Below, piece by piece: positions 48,043 to 59,400 of a stretch of DNA of 64,000 bases. The stretch is from Atherix ibis (taxonomy: Eukaryota > Arthropoda > Insecta > Diptera > Athericidae): the NCBI GenBank assembly GCA_958298945.1, contig OY282606.1, forward strand, positions 28,555,740 through 28,619,739, given 5' to 3'. Numbering within the stretch: the stretch's first letter is position 1; each line of letters opens with the position of its first letter. A model generated the notes under the pieces. It worked only from the letters and a program-made list of their open reading frames with translations. It was not told the origin of the DNA and ran no database searches. The position numbers and the translations under genes are program-made.

Positions 48043-48054
48043 ATATACAATTTA
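48043..48054. repeat. 12-bp target-site duplication, right copy
   Basis: ATATACAATTTA, an exact match to 46183-46194. Confidence 0.9.
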
Positions 48055-48074
48055 CAAAAATTATTCAAACATTT

Positions 48075-48310
48075 TATGATCAGTGATGCAGACTCATACA
48101 CTCAACGACTTTTCAGAGCCAAAAACTTTTCAAAGGATCCTCATCTCGAAGGCGACAATGAGTTTGCAATCATTTTTGCTTAGGACCCACGTTTCTGACG
48201 AATACATGAGGACTAGCAAGAATTTTGGACCGAAATAGTTTAGACTGACTAAAGTAGGCTCAATTGGCTGTCAGAGGATTTTTTTCCAATGATCGGCTAT
48301 AATTTTAGAC
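48075..48310 (-). pseudogene. LINE reverse transcriptase C-terminal scrap
   Basis: On the minus strand one frame reads LVLMYSSETWVLSKNDCKLI and then VAFEMRIL, matching the VLLYGSETW and RFERKVLRRI region downstream of the RT domain in RTE-like elements. ANxAYFSLSKLF-like residues precede it in another frame. It is more decayed than, and opposite in strand to, the neighbouring LINE at 46.2-48.0 kb, so it is an independent older insertion. Confidence 0.5.
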
Positions 48311-48639
48311 CCCAGATAGATTAATGATATCATATAACTCTTTCGTAGCTATGGTCTCTAATCGAATGTGGTAATTGCTATCCATTTTGTTATTCGGAAA
48401 TGGAAGAATTATCTATTTTGTAATTTAGAAACTATAGCCCTCTTATATAAAGCCTTTTGAACAAATGTGTCATTAAAGATAAAAGTGTTTTAGTAAAAAT
48501 TTTACCATTTTATATTATGTATCATTTTATAACCAATCAATTACCATAGAATGCCCATAAGATACGCCGATTTGCTGTTGGAACACAAGCTTTGAATCCT
48601 GATTTTCGTAAAAAATTTCTCGTATTTCTCTCGTCTGGT

Positions 48640-48880
48640 ATGCATTTTGATCTGAAGATGTTATTGGTCCGTATTTCTTTGTAAATGAAGACGTTAAGAT
48701 TGTTGTTGTCAATTCTGAGCGCTATGACCATATGTTATGATAACCAGCTTTTTTGGCCTGCACTTGAAGATTTTTATCTGAACAATGTGCGATTTTAACA
48801 AAACGGCAACAAGCAATTTTTTCCCCAGGATTTGATGATGTTAATTGGACTCCAAGATCGAGCAATTTGACTACTGTTGC
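48640..48880 (+). pseudogene. Family W transposase remnant (W5)
   Basis: Reads EDVIGPYFFVNEDVKIVVVN then SERYDHM, matching the family's GVIGPYFFENE...VNGERYRDM. Next, in another frame, LFWPALEDFYLNNV, then FDDVNWTPRSSNLTT near 48830-48875. From there it passes directly into the GTTGCT repeat. Confidence 0.7.
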
Positions 48881-48907
48881 TGTTGATGTTGCAGTTGCTG
48901 ATGTTAT

Positions 48908-48940
<33 letters not shown>

Positions 48941-49250
48941 CGCTGCTGTTGCTGTTGCTGTTATTGCTGTTGCTGTTGTTGCCGCTGCTGCTGTTGTTGT
49001 TACTGTTATTGCTGTTACTATTGCTGTTGCTATTACTGCTGCTGTTGCTGTTGCTATTGTTGATGTTGTTGTTGTTGCTGTTGCTGTTATTGCTGTTTCT
49101 GCTTCTGTTATTGCTGCTACTGTTTCTGTTGCTATTATTGAAGTTGGTGTTACTATTACTGCTATTTCAATTGCTGGCGCTGTTGATGTTGCTCTTGCTA
49201 TTATTTCTGTTGCAGTTGCTATTGTTGCAGTTGCAATTGCTATTTTTGTT
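48872..49250. repeat. GTTGCT-type microsatellite, about 375 bp
   Basis: Irregular array of GTT and GCT triplets with scattered GAT, ATT and ACT. Two overlapping plus-strand frames stay open for about 140 codons, giving Val/Ala-rich and Leu-rich products. This follows from the triplet repeat and is not evidence of a gene. It begins exactly inside the W5 transposase remnant. Confidence 0.95.
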
Positions 49251-49357
49251 CCAACGACCTTTAATTGTAGGATTACACAAAAGATCTAAAACTGAGGCCA
49301 TTTAAAATCAACATCGATTAAGTTACAACCAAATAATGTCAAAATTTAAGCAAAATA

Positions 49358-50603
49358 CCAGGTGTATAAGCTTAAATTCGCTGTTTTTTAGTCAAAAAAC
49401 ACGTTTTTTTTTAAAAGAAAGCAAAAATAAACTTTTTTAAAGTACCTGCCCTCGCTAGCTAAATATTTTTTCCATCTCTCGGACAATTTGTGGATACCAC
49501 GCCAACAAAATTCCTTCTATTTCGAGGTAAACTCCTCATCAAGCCATTTTCGAATGTCTTCGTAAGAATCGAAGTGCTGCTCAGCGAGCGCGTGGCCCAT
49601 CGACGGAAACAGATGGTAGTCGGAAGGGGCCACTTTTGGTGAATAAGAAGCACCTCCCAGTTGAGTATCTCCAAGCAGTTTTGAACCATTTTTGACATGT
49701 GCGATGGTGCGTTGTCGAGGAGGAAAATCAGCTTGTCATGTCTTTGTTCATAATTCGTTCTTTTTTCACGCAGAGCAGGGTGCAATTTGATCAGTTGTTG
49801 GTGGTGGCGGTGGGCATTGACAGTTTCATCAGGTTTCAACATCTCATAGTAGACGATACCCTGCTGATCCCACCAAACGCACAACATCGTCCTCCGTCCG
49901 AAGCGATTTGGTTTTGGGGAAGATGTTGATGGTTGGCCGGGATCAACCCACGATTTCTTGCATTTAGGATTCTCGAAATATATCCAATTTTCATCGCCTG
50001 TCATAATTCGATGCAGGAACGACTTTCTTTTTTGTCTGGCGAGTAAGATTTCGCATTTGTTTTGGCGTCGCTCCGTCTGCCTATCGTTAAATTTATGCGG
50101 CACCCACACAGACGCATGGAAATGGCTGGTTGAGTAACACCCAATTGCTCTGCGAGCAGTTTTTGCGATTGGGTATCGTCTTTATCCAAAAGAGCCTGCA
50201 ATTGATGGTCCTCAACCTTCCTAGGCCGATTTACACGCTTCTTGTCCCACAAGTCAAAATTGCCGTCTATGAACCGACAAAACCAATCTCGGCACGTTGT
50301 TTCCGATAAAGCACTGTCACCATAGGCATCCATTAGTATTCGATGCGATTCGGCCGCCGATTTCTTCAAACTGAAGCAGAAAAGCAGAACTTCCAGCATA
50401 TGCTCTTTTTCTGGCACAAAACTAGGCATGATTACCAAAGGAAAAATGTATGCCGTTGTACGAAATTTCTAACAATGTGCACTGATCAATGTTGACAGAT
50501 GTCAAACTCATAAAAAAAAATTATAGCGTGCCCATGGTAGCTTAATGCGCTTACTCACGCCATCTATGACCAAGTGTATACACCTTTAAGCTCATACACC
50601 TGG
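49358..50603 (-). mobile_element. Mariner element B (mauritiana/Mos1-like, 1246 bp)
   Basis: The left end CCAGGTGTATAAGCTTAAAT and the right end (inward CCAGGTGTATGAGCTTAAA) are flanked by TA (49356-49357 and 50604-50605). Both match element A. The right end carries an extra block (GTGTATACAC) not seen in the others. Confidence 0.9.
49440..50429 (-). pseudogene. Mauritiana-type mariner transposase, element B, broken
   Basis: ATG at 50429 gives MPSFVPEKEHMLEVLLFCF. The first HTH and SQKLLAEQLGVTQPAISMRL (second HTH) follow. A deletion of about 31 bp relative to A then removes the RAMGKVEKIGK segment and shifts frame. A second frame resumes VPHKFNDRQTERRQNKCEIL, IMTGDENWIYFENP (first Asp), VDPGQPSTSSPKPNRFG, VCVWWDQQGIVYYEML and IFLLDNAPSH (second Asp kept, the usual His replaced by Leu). 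A further small deletion shifts the APSDYHL segment (third Asp) into another frame. The normal stop after the C-terminal GRYF is also lost. Confidence 0.85.
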
Positions 50604-50605
50604 TA

Positions 50606-52504
50606 GTCAAATAAAATTTTACTTTCCAAAGCATAAATTGGATAATTCTATTGGTAGTTTTATCTTTGATGGCAACGCTGTCATTATATACCTCCGTTTT
50701 GGCGTCATTAATACATAGGTTTTTTTTAAACAACCAGTTTTTCGAGCGCACAGATTCAAGAGAACGTATCAAAGTGAATATTATGGATTTTAAATTATTC
50801 CTCAATCAGCCTGGTTAATCCAACTAATTTCTCCGGGATGCCAAACTTTCTCTATGTTTGATAAAGCAAATAACCGAAAAAATAATAAAATTAATAACAT
50901 TCAAATAATTTTACTGTCTTCAATCTTTCTTTTAAATTATGTGTGATTAGTTGTTATAAAAGTTGGTGCTATTATTAACTCGTACATGCATTCATTATTT
51001 AGGCATAATAAATAAAATAAAAATATTTATTATCAGTTTGAAAATTTACTCTTATCAATATAGTAAAGCATAAATTATGAAAACTTCTCTTCCCGTCTGA
51101 GTATTATTTCTTGTACAAAAAGATAAATATTTACTTTTATCTTATCAAGAAAAAAATATAATTTACTAAATAACCTTGTAAAAGTTAAAAGCTATAAAGT
51201 TCAATTCATTTTCAGGTTATTATATTAGGCAAGTTCTCAAAATATGGCAAAAAGTTTACCGATTTTCTTTCATTGATAGTGAATAAATGTGTATATGGTA
51301 TTTGAAGCAGAATAAATATGTAATCTTTCAGTATTCTAACATAGATTCATGGGTAAATATCGATCCTATTACTAGCTAACCAATATCATCATTATGAGGG
51401 AAGCTGGTTTTTTTCTTCATCTAGTTAGTATACGAGTATATTTTCCAAAAGCTCAAGTCACTCTATATACTTGTCCTTTGTGAGTTGGTATCGATAAATC
51501 ATTTTCAAATGATATATGAAATATAGCTGGCCACGTAAAAAGGGTTGTCTTCGGCAAATGGCATCATTTTAAACACAACCACTGTATATTTTTCTCATTT
51601 CGAACAGTAGGAAAAAAAACTACCATATATCCTTAATAATTTGGATCATTTTTCCAATAGAACATAACTTGTATTGCACTTAAAAAATCATAATAGTTAT
51701 TTACTGCATTCGACAAGAAAATAGAAATATGGTTTTAGAATTTTCCTTTTATGGATATACACGTATAGAGAAATAACATTTTTTTTTTACAATAATAGAT
51801 GGTCTTTTTAGAAGTGGGTATATACTCGAAAGAATGGAAAATATTAATGATGTGAAATGTTAACATGTCTCTACTCACTTGCGTACATATTTATATAGTA
51901 AAATGTAATATTTTAATCATACAAATAGTAGAAAACTTTAGAAAACTAAAGGATAACGTAGCTTTTTCACAAGGAAAAACTTTCTTTTAGGACATTATAG
52001 TAAAAAATGATATTTTTTTATATAGTCAAACATACATGGATAAATGAAATTTTTTCTATTCACACAAATTAATATTCAAGTTAAGGACCAGAAATTCCTT
52101 TCATACTCGTAATTCTTACAGTATTCTTTCTATTCTCAAATAGTTTCTATGTTTTTTTATTTATCAAAAAACAAATTTCAATTAAAAAAGCAGAAGTTTC
52201 AAAACTTTTAGTTTTGAAGAAAAAAAGCTTTTCCTTACAATTTATAATGACATTATTGTATAATAAAACTAATTAGTTAACTTTAATTAAATCAAATATT
52301 AAGTTTTTGAGACGTGGGCTAATGGTAGAGATTAATTAATTAAATCAAATTTTGAGACATTATGAGATAGGGTAAAGACTCTGTTTTCGTAACATAGATG
52401 TGTGATAGAAAAGTAATGATACTGATATTTTTTGAAATGGCAAAAATTTCATTTTTATTATTTGTATTCTCTTCAAAATAGTTTTCTTGGGCAGCTGTAG
52501 ATAT
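50606..52504. other. AT-rich spacer, no gene recognised
   Basis: 50620-50850 is less AT-rich. A very short minus-strand frame FGIPEKLVGLTRLI near 50800-50845 resembles a reverse-transcriptase segment but is too short to call. The rest is AT-rich. Confidence 0.4.
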
Positions 52505-52810
52505 ATCATTCACCCCCTCGGTTACATTCCTTTGGATATGGTCAACAGTACAAAGATGAAGTTCTTTGAATATTTTTTTTTTGATCTTGGGGAACAAAGG
52601 AAAGTCACACGGGCTTAGATGAGGTGAATAGGCGGGCTAGAAAATTACAAAAATTACTTTTTCCGACAAAAACTTGCTTATGGAGATGTCCATAGGACAG
52701 TAAGCGTTGACGCGGTGAAGCATCCAAGTGTCGGCAACGTCCAATCTGACGCAAAAAAACTTGCTTCTCTGGGCCTTTCAAAGACTTCTTTTATCAAAAG
52801 AGGTTCTATT
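52505..52810 (-). pseudogene. Mariner transposase scrap (copy 1 of 2)
   Basis: The minus strand reads YSPHLSPCDFPLFPKIKKKI then FKELHLCTVDHIQRNVTEG, matching the region around the third Asp of element F's lineage (PDL...CDYFLFPKLK), with the first motif Asp changed to His. A related copy lies at 61860-62115, alignable by TCCTTTGGATAT and TTTTTGATCTTG. About 300 bases are recognisable. Confidence 0.65.
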
Positions 52811-54467
52811 TATAAAGAAGTCCTTAAAATCTTCACATATTTTTATCAGTTTGTAATGTTGAATAGGACTTGGAAAGGGTTTTAAAAAGTTTTTGATATT
52901 GAAGATGACTTGGAAAAATGTTATTAAAAAGAGTACTTGCAAAGAGTATTGAGGGTACTGGGTGAGGTCGTGTAGGTTATGAATTTTGTATTGTACACCG
53001 AATTTTGTGTTGTTTGTTTTCATTGTTTTTTTTGTACACCTTCTATACAATCAAAACTTTTATTTAATTCTAGTATATAAAAGGTATTTTTTTTTTATAA
53101 ATTAAAATGCATTAATAATTAGTAAACTAGTCTTATGCGCTGTTGTTGTTTTGTTTGCTTCTTAAAATATTGATTATTCTCATAAAATTCTATATGAAGG
53201 ATATTATAAATTATTATAAAAATTTCCAAAAAAAAAGATTTAAAAATGGACCTTAATTTTTTTTTACAAAATTTGATTGATCAAATTTTCTACAATGTCG
53301 TTACCAAATATCATCAAAAATATAACTTCGATGAGAGTATATATTAAATTATATGTACTTACATACCTATACTAATACAACTAAGTTATCTGCAAAATTC
53401 TACACATCCTGTTAGATTTTATTAAGGGAGGCCAACAAATTCAACGTCGATGTCAGACGAAGCTTTAGAAATTTGATTCACTGAACGAACTCATCCGATT
53501 ATAAGCTGATCCACTCAACTATGAAGGCAACAAAAAATTTATCGGATCCAAGATATTTTTGGTTAGAAACGAGTTTATTTTCAAAATTATTTTCCATATA
53601 ATACTATACTCTATATACATATGTATATGCTATATTATATATATATAAAGAATTATGTTGGAGATTTGGAAAATTTCCTGTTGTATATTTAAAGTACATA
53701 TACTCTATCAACATTATTAGAAATTCATTTAAAACTTTCTTGTCTGCATTTGCAGTAATACGGAATAAAAAGCTTATGTATATACACATATTGTAGATTA
53801 ACTTTTGCTAAATATATTTACTTATTTTTTTTAAAACTATTTCAATAAAAGTCCATACTCGATTATTACTAACTAAAATGTATATCAAATATGCATTTAT
53901 GCTTTGTATTGTAATATAATTTATTCACTTTCAACTAGGTTTTTTTTTTCAAAACAAAATTCATATTTTAATATTAATAGTATTTATTTATTATGAAAAT
54001 TTTTTAAACAAATAAAAGTACTGCACTAAAATCATAACTCGTACGCAAATCAAATAATATTTATTGTCTTTCATTTATATCTATAATAAGCCTTTGAGTA
54101 TTTCCCTATTAAATCATTTATTTGAATAATTTCTATAACGTTTCATACAAAATTTACTTATTAATAAAAAAATTGTATATTTATTTAATAACTTAATAGT
54201 AAATAGTAAAATCATGAGGATATTTACTATTATTAACCAAGGTAGAAATGGGATGATAATTAAAAAAATATCCTACAATAAAATGTTATTAAATAAAAAT
54301 GTATGCTTACGAAAAAATCTTCATTTATTATCTATAGGCAATTTTACAACAATTAAAAAATTCAAAAATATTTAATTAAAAATATTGAAAAAAATTATCG
54401 TTTCTGTTTTAATTAAAAAACAAATTCTACTAAAAAATTATGGACCTCGAAACCCAAATCAATATGG
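52811..54467. other. AT-rich spacer, no gene seen
   Basis: Short frames only. No motif recognised. Confidence 0.5.
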
Positions 54468-55470
54468 TTGATCAAGTAAATATTAAATTTGAGTAAATGT
54501 ATCCAAGTAACTTTTTCTCTCCGCCGTAAATCACGTGATACATCATATATCTTAATGCAGTAATAGATAATACTACCAAGACACTAAAGTTTGATACTTC
54601 AGGTATTGACAACTTCTTCGACTTCTAAATTTATAGCGAAGTACTTTCATTCAATGTCTTAATTAAACCAATATGGACTTACGGACAAGACTTTTCTACT
54701 TCTCGTAGTAGACAATCCCCTCAGTCAAAAATACTTTATAAAAGTCACTTATATTCATGATGTAGCTGTGTTCCCCTTAATTCATATTAATACAGACAAG
54801 CAGACGAAATTTTTATGGATGTCAACTTCCTATAACCATTCTCGTTAATCAATACTGTTAACTAAATATGTTCATTACTACATATATTGTAATTAAAGAT
54901 ATTTGTAATATTTAAAAAAATATTTAAGAAGAAAAGAAACATAAACTTTTCTGATATATTTTAGAAAAGGTTGTCCAAGTCAAAATCCTTCGGAACTGAT
55001 TGATCAAGCAGAGTCGAAATCCTTCGAAATAGTTTGATCAAGTAGAGAGTAAATTTGAGTGAACGCAAATGTGTCCACGTAACTTTTTCTCTCCGCCGTA
55101 AATTAAGTTATAAATCATATATCTTAATGCAGTGATATATAATAATACCAAGATACTAAAGTTTGATACTTGAGATATTGACAGCTGCTTCGACTTCTAG
55201 ACAAACGTTCTAAATGTACAGCAAAGTACATTCATGCAGTGCCCTTCTTAAACCAATATGGACTTACGGACAAAACTTTTTAGGCTTCACAGGCAAGCAG
55301 AAGACATTTTTAAGGATGTCAACTCCCTATAACCAGTCGCGTTAATCAATACTATTAACTAAATCTATTCGTTACTATATTGTAATTGTAAATATTTATA
55401 AGATTAAAAAAAAAATTTAAAAAGAACAGAAATACAACCTTTTTTAAAATATTTTATTTTTGAAAACGTT
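54468..55470 (+). repeat. Two tandem copies (period about 566 bp) of a Jockey-like 3' fragment
   Basis: Copy 1 starts at 54468 and copy 2 at about 55034 (TTGATCAAGTA...). Both contain CTTTTTCTCTCCGCCGTAAA, CATATATCTTAATGCAGT and AACCAATATGGACTTACGGA. The last reads (I/L)KPIWTYG, the Jockey/CR1-group segment after the RT domain. No frame survives, and the copies differ at many positions. A 30-36-bp mini-duplication (AAATCCTTCGGAAC and AAATCCTTCGAAAT) sits between them near 54985-55040. Confidence 0.7.
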
Positions 55471-57269
55471 AAAGATTTTTTTTTTGCATCTGAAGATGAA
55501 AACCATGATTGTTAAATCTTTAAAAATAAAACCCATAAACGGTTATTACCTTAAAAAATAATATTCATCACAAAGAATCTTCAAATTGGATACAAAAATT
55601 CTAGTCAAATTAATAAAATGATAAGAAAATGCTTGCTAGTTAAAAATTACTACTGAACTTGGTAAGGGAAGTTTTTTCCTAATTTGAACTTATTTTTTGA
55701 TCTCTATAGAGTAAAGTTATCCTTCTACTAAGAATTAAGGTATTTTTCCACCTCTCTAGTATCAAGCTATCCTTCTACTAAGAAAACAATTTCGTTATCC
55801 TTTTAATAATAATTTTATCAATACATTAACGTAGCCATCATAATTTGATTTTATCTTTATAACTTGGGGCGTTCATCCAACCAGTCTCCAAAGAATTTTA
55901 TTTAATAATTTACTGAATCAAAAATTTATTATATTAATAATTACAATAATATCATACTCAATTCATTCTCAATTTTATAAAATCATTTATTAGTAGTAAT
56001 TCTCATTTTTAAAGAATGCCATAAAATTTAATTTTATTCGCTTAATTATTTAGGGAATTTATAAAAGCATACTTAAGACAAACGTAAAAATAATACCAGA
56101 AAGCATCTGGTATCTACCAGAAGAAAATAATACCAGAAAGCATCTTTACGGATTTCTATTTTTTTACACCAAAGAAATAAAAAAATCAACCGAAATCTCA
56201 TTTGAACTTAATTTTGTGGAAGTTTTATAAGGATCCTCCTCAAGCCATTGTAATCGTTATGAAGAAAAATCTTTGTTCTTTGTAGATAAAATTGAAATTG
56301 AAAAAATTCCCATGAAGTAGAAAAAAAAACGGTTCCTTTGTAGTGGTCAAAATAATTGGCAAATCTCATTTATACCACAATAGAAAATGTCCCTTTATAA
56401 CGATTCGAACGAGTTTAAAACAAAAAGTAGTAGAAGAATCTACATATTTTCGAAAATTAAATGAAATTACGTAAAAAAAATTCTATTTAAAATATTCGAA
56501 TGCAATTCTCGATAGTAATTAGAAACTTAATTACATTGTAGTTATGCACTGACAATTGAAAAAGAAAACTTATTTTAAACTTTGCACTATCAATGAGATA
56601 TTCTATTATAAAATTAGTATCATCATTTTTTCCTTATGTTGACCATATCTTTAAAATTACACAAAGAAAAATATTCACACAAAAAAAAATGGACAAATTT
56701 AGAACTTTTAATGTATATAGGTACGAGTAGTTATTTGCATTTTAATTTTGAACTTTATATCCTTGTGACCCCTGTAGCTATACTACACTCATCCACCGAT
56801 GATGTTACTTGTGTTTTCATCTGACAATAGAATCTATTAAAATTTTAGCTTATATCGTGTAATTTGTTTTTCCACTTTCTTTGACACTATCGAAATTCTA
56901 AGGACATTCTTGGAAAATTACCAAACTAGTAACGAGTGCAGATACAATAAGTTAGGGGTAGTTTGTAACATTTCAATAACAATTATATTAATCTATTTAT
57001 ACAAAAAAGATTGCATCTTTCTTTATACTCTCACAATATACAATTAAGTTTTTCTATAAAAACCACTAAAATAATTACGGAATTATCCATTTTATAGTTG
57101 ATAAAGTATTAATTAACTTAAAGAAAATATGTACTAGTTATAAAACTAGGGTTCTATGAGAACAGGATTCGGAAATAAGGCTTATTTCTCGAAAATAAGG
57201 CTAGATACATAAATAATAAAAATAAAAAATTTTGAATAACTGTAAAAAAAAGGCGTGCATTTTAGTTTG
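55471..57269. other. AT-rich spacer, no gene seen
   Basis: Includes a small direct duplication near 56093-56145 (ATAATACCAGAAAGCATCT twice). No gene. Confidence 0.5.
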
Positions 57270-58000
57270 ATGGAAGAAGGAGAGGCCGTTATCCTTAATG
57301 CGGAGCACTATGGCTGTATGATAAATGGTCCGCCCTGACGGCGCGATGTTAAGTATATACCAGCTTATCATCCCAATAATGGCCAATGGCTACCAAGGAG
57401 CAAAAACAGTTATCTGATAGTGGATACATCGTGCCATCATGTAAATGATTCGCAGATGCAATTTATATTGCACCACTCAATATAAATATGGCAGAAAAAA
57501 TATAAGTAGAGTAAAACAAGCGAAAAAATAACAAGCGACAAAATAACAACCGATTGATTGGTGTGATATGATTTTGCAGATGCAATTTATACTATTCCTC
57601 CTAAAGGGTTGAGGAGGGTGGGGTGTGTATGTAGTATGGTGCATGGTACAAAAAACCTAACAGTGCTTTAAGTGCTTCAGGTGTGCGAACCCTGAAATTC
57701 TAGTAGGTGTTCCTAGTAGGTTTTAAATTCGAACTCGTGGTCAGGGGCCCCCCAATTTTCGGCATACCGGTTCGATAAGAATAGGCCTTGACTATTGGCG
57801 TAGGCTTCGAGTTGGCTGTGGACTGAAAGACAAAAGTCGTAAAAATGTCCATCTCCATGACCACAAGGAAGTGGTTATGTGGAGAGGATATGGCCAATAG
57901 GATAAGGTACCTCTTCCAGTACACATAATTTTTCGAGATTTGATGATGTCTATTGGGCGTCAAGATCGTGAGATTTGTTGTCGTTTGGCTTTTTCTTCTA
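57270..58000 (+). pseudogene. Family W transposase remnant (W6), with inserted sequence
   Basis: Starts with GEAVILNAEHYGCMI (family pattern GEAVTVNGERYRDMI). Its hallmark motif reappears in decayed form near 57940-57985 as FDDVYWASRS-stop-DLLSFGFF. Between them is about 550 bp of unrelated-looking sequence, including a 20-bp direct repeat (GCAGATGCAATTTATA at about 57452 and 57576). Confidence 0.55.
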
Positions 58001-58171
58001 AAAATTATGTTTGTACAAACAATATTTAAATTTTAGAGAATTTTTTTTTCTTTCTCCCAACAACCGTCAAATAATAGCCAAATTATAGCCTAAAATACGC
58101 GGAAAAAAAATTTAAAAATCATTTAAAAAAGATGTAGTTTTATAACTAACATACTATTTTCATAACTTAAA
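58001..58171. other. Short spacer before mariner E
   Basis: AT-rich, nothing visible. Confidence 0.4.
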
Positions 58172-59378
58172 AATGGATGTATAACTTAAAAATGCGGGAT
58201 TGACAAAAGATGGCATAACTTTTACACATGGTTTGTGTTAATAATAACTCATATGGCATTTTGGAGGTTAAACATCTGTCATTCATTCTTGATTAGTCAT
58301 TGAACGAAATATTGTAAACAACAAAGTTTTTTTTGCTTCAAAAATGTCGAATTTCGTACCAAAAAAGTCCCATTTGCGGGAAGTGTTGATTTACAAGTGC
58401 AGCTGAAGCACATCGATTGCTCACCGAAGCTTATCCTGAATATGTTCCATCGATTTCAACGTGCGGTTCAGAAGTGGTGATTTTGACACGGAAGACAAAG
58501 AACGACCAGGTCAGCCAAAAAAGTTTGAAGATGAAGATTTGGAGGCATTACTCGACGAAGACTGTTGTCGAACTCAAGAATAAATTGCAAAATCATTGCC
58601 AGTCACTCAAGCAGCCATTTCAAAACGTTTGAAAGCAGCAGGATTCATCCAAAAGTAAGGAAATTGGGTCCCATATGAATTGAAGCCGAGAGACGTTGAA
58701 AGGCGATTTTGCATGTACGAAATGCTGCTTGAACGGCAGAAAAAGAAGTCGTTTTTGAATCGAATCATTACTGGCGACGAAAAATGGATTCATTACGACA
58801 ACCCAAAGCGCAAAAAATCGTATGTGAAGCCCGGCCAACCATGGCGCCAAGGTAATGCTCTGTATTTGGTGGGATCAGAAGGGTGTGATCTATTATGAGC
58901 TATTGAAATCGGGCCAGACGATCACAGGCGACCTCTACCGAACACAATTAATCCGTTTGAAGCGAGCATTGGCCGATGCCAGACACGAAGCCATAATTTT
59001 CCATCATGATAACGCTCGGCCTCATGTTGCAAGACCGGTTAAAAATTATTTAGAAAACAGTGGCTGGGAAGTTTTGCCTCTCCCGCCTTATAGCACAGAC
59101 CTTGCCCCGTCCGACTACCGTTTGTTTAGATCCATGCAAAACGCCCTCACCGGAATACGCTTCACTTCAGAACAGGGCATCAAAAATTGGCTCGATTCAT
59201 TCTTGGCCTCAAAACCGGAGCAGTTTTTTTGGCGCGGAATCCATATGTTGCCAGAAAGATGGGAAAAAGTAGTGGCTTCCGATGGACAATACTTTGAATA
59301 AAATATATTGTAACAATTTTTCAAAATAAACACTCAAAGTTTGCCAAAAATCCCGCATTTTTAAGTTATACACCCTTG
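58172..59378 (+). mobile_element. Mariner element E (Mos1-group-like, about 1.2 kb)
   Basis: Both ends carry TATAACTTAAAAATGCGGGA inward. The right end continues to CAAGGGTG at its tip, followed by TA. The left tip is altered (ATGGATG instead of AAGGGTG) and is preceded by a second partial copy (CATAACTTAAAAATGG at 58161). The left boundary is therefore approximate. Confidence 0.8.
58344..59301 (+). pseudogene. Mariner transposase (DD34D), element E, frameshifted
   Basis: ATG at 58344 gives MSNFVPKKSHLREVLIYKC, then a small deletion shifts frame before AEAHRLLTEAYPEY. Other shifts follow near 58480 and 58850, and single stops interrupt the HTH region. Clear parts: ALLDEDC and ISKRLKAAGFIQK (HTH); the frame 58680-58850 with IITGDEKWIHYDNPKRKKSY (first Asp); and a clean frame 58855-59301 with CIWWDQKGVIYYELLKSGQT, FHHDNARPHVA (second Asp), YSTDLAPSDYRLF (third Asp, 34 residues later) and a complete C-terminus LPERWEKVVASDGQYFE. 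The C-terminal half is thus well preserved. Confidence 0.85.
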
Positions 59379-59400
59379 TATAACTTAAAAATGCGGGATT
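59349..59400. repeat. Perfect 22-bp palindromic arms at the right end of mariner E
   Basis: 59349-59370 and 59379-59400 are exact reverse complements (TATAACTTAAAAATGCGGGA plus TT) separated by the 8 bases CACCCTTG. The first arm is the element's right inverted repeat. The second is an extra copy pointing away from it. Confidence 0.95.

Noticed and set aside
48867..49305. Two long open frames (140 and 142 residues) as protein-coding genes
   Set aside because: Both are low-complexity products of the GTT/GCT triplet array, open simply because these triplets contain no stop in those frames.
50551..50845. Reverse-transcriptase fragment (FGIPEKLVGLTRLI)
   Set aside because: Only about 14 matching residues followed by a stop. 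Too short to separate from chance, although the surrounding sequence is less AT-rich.
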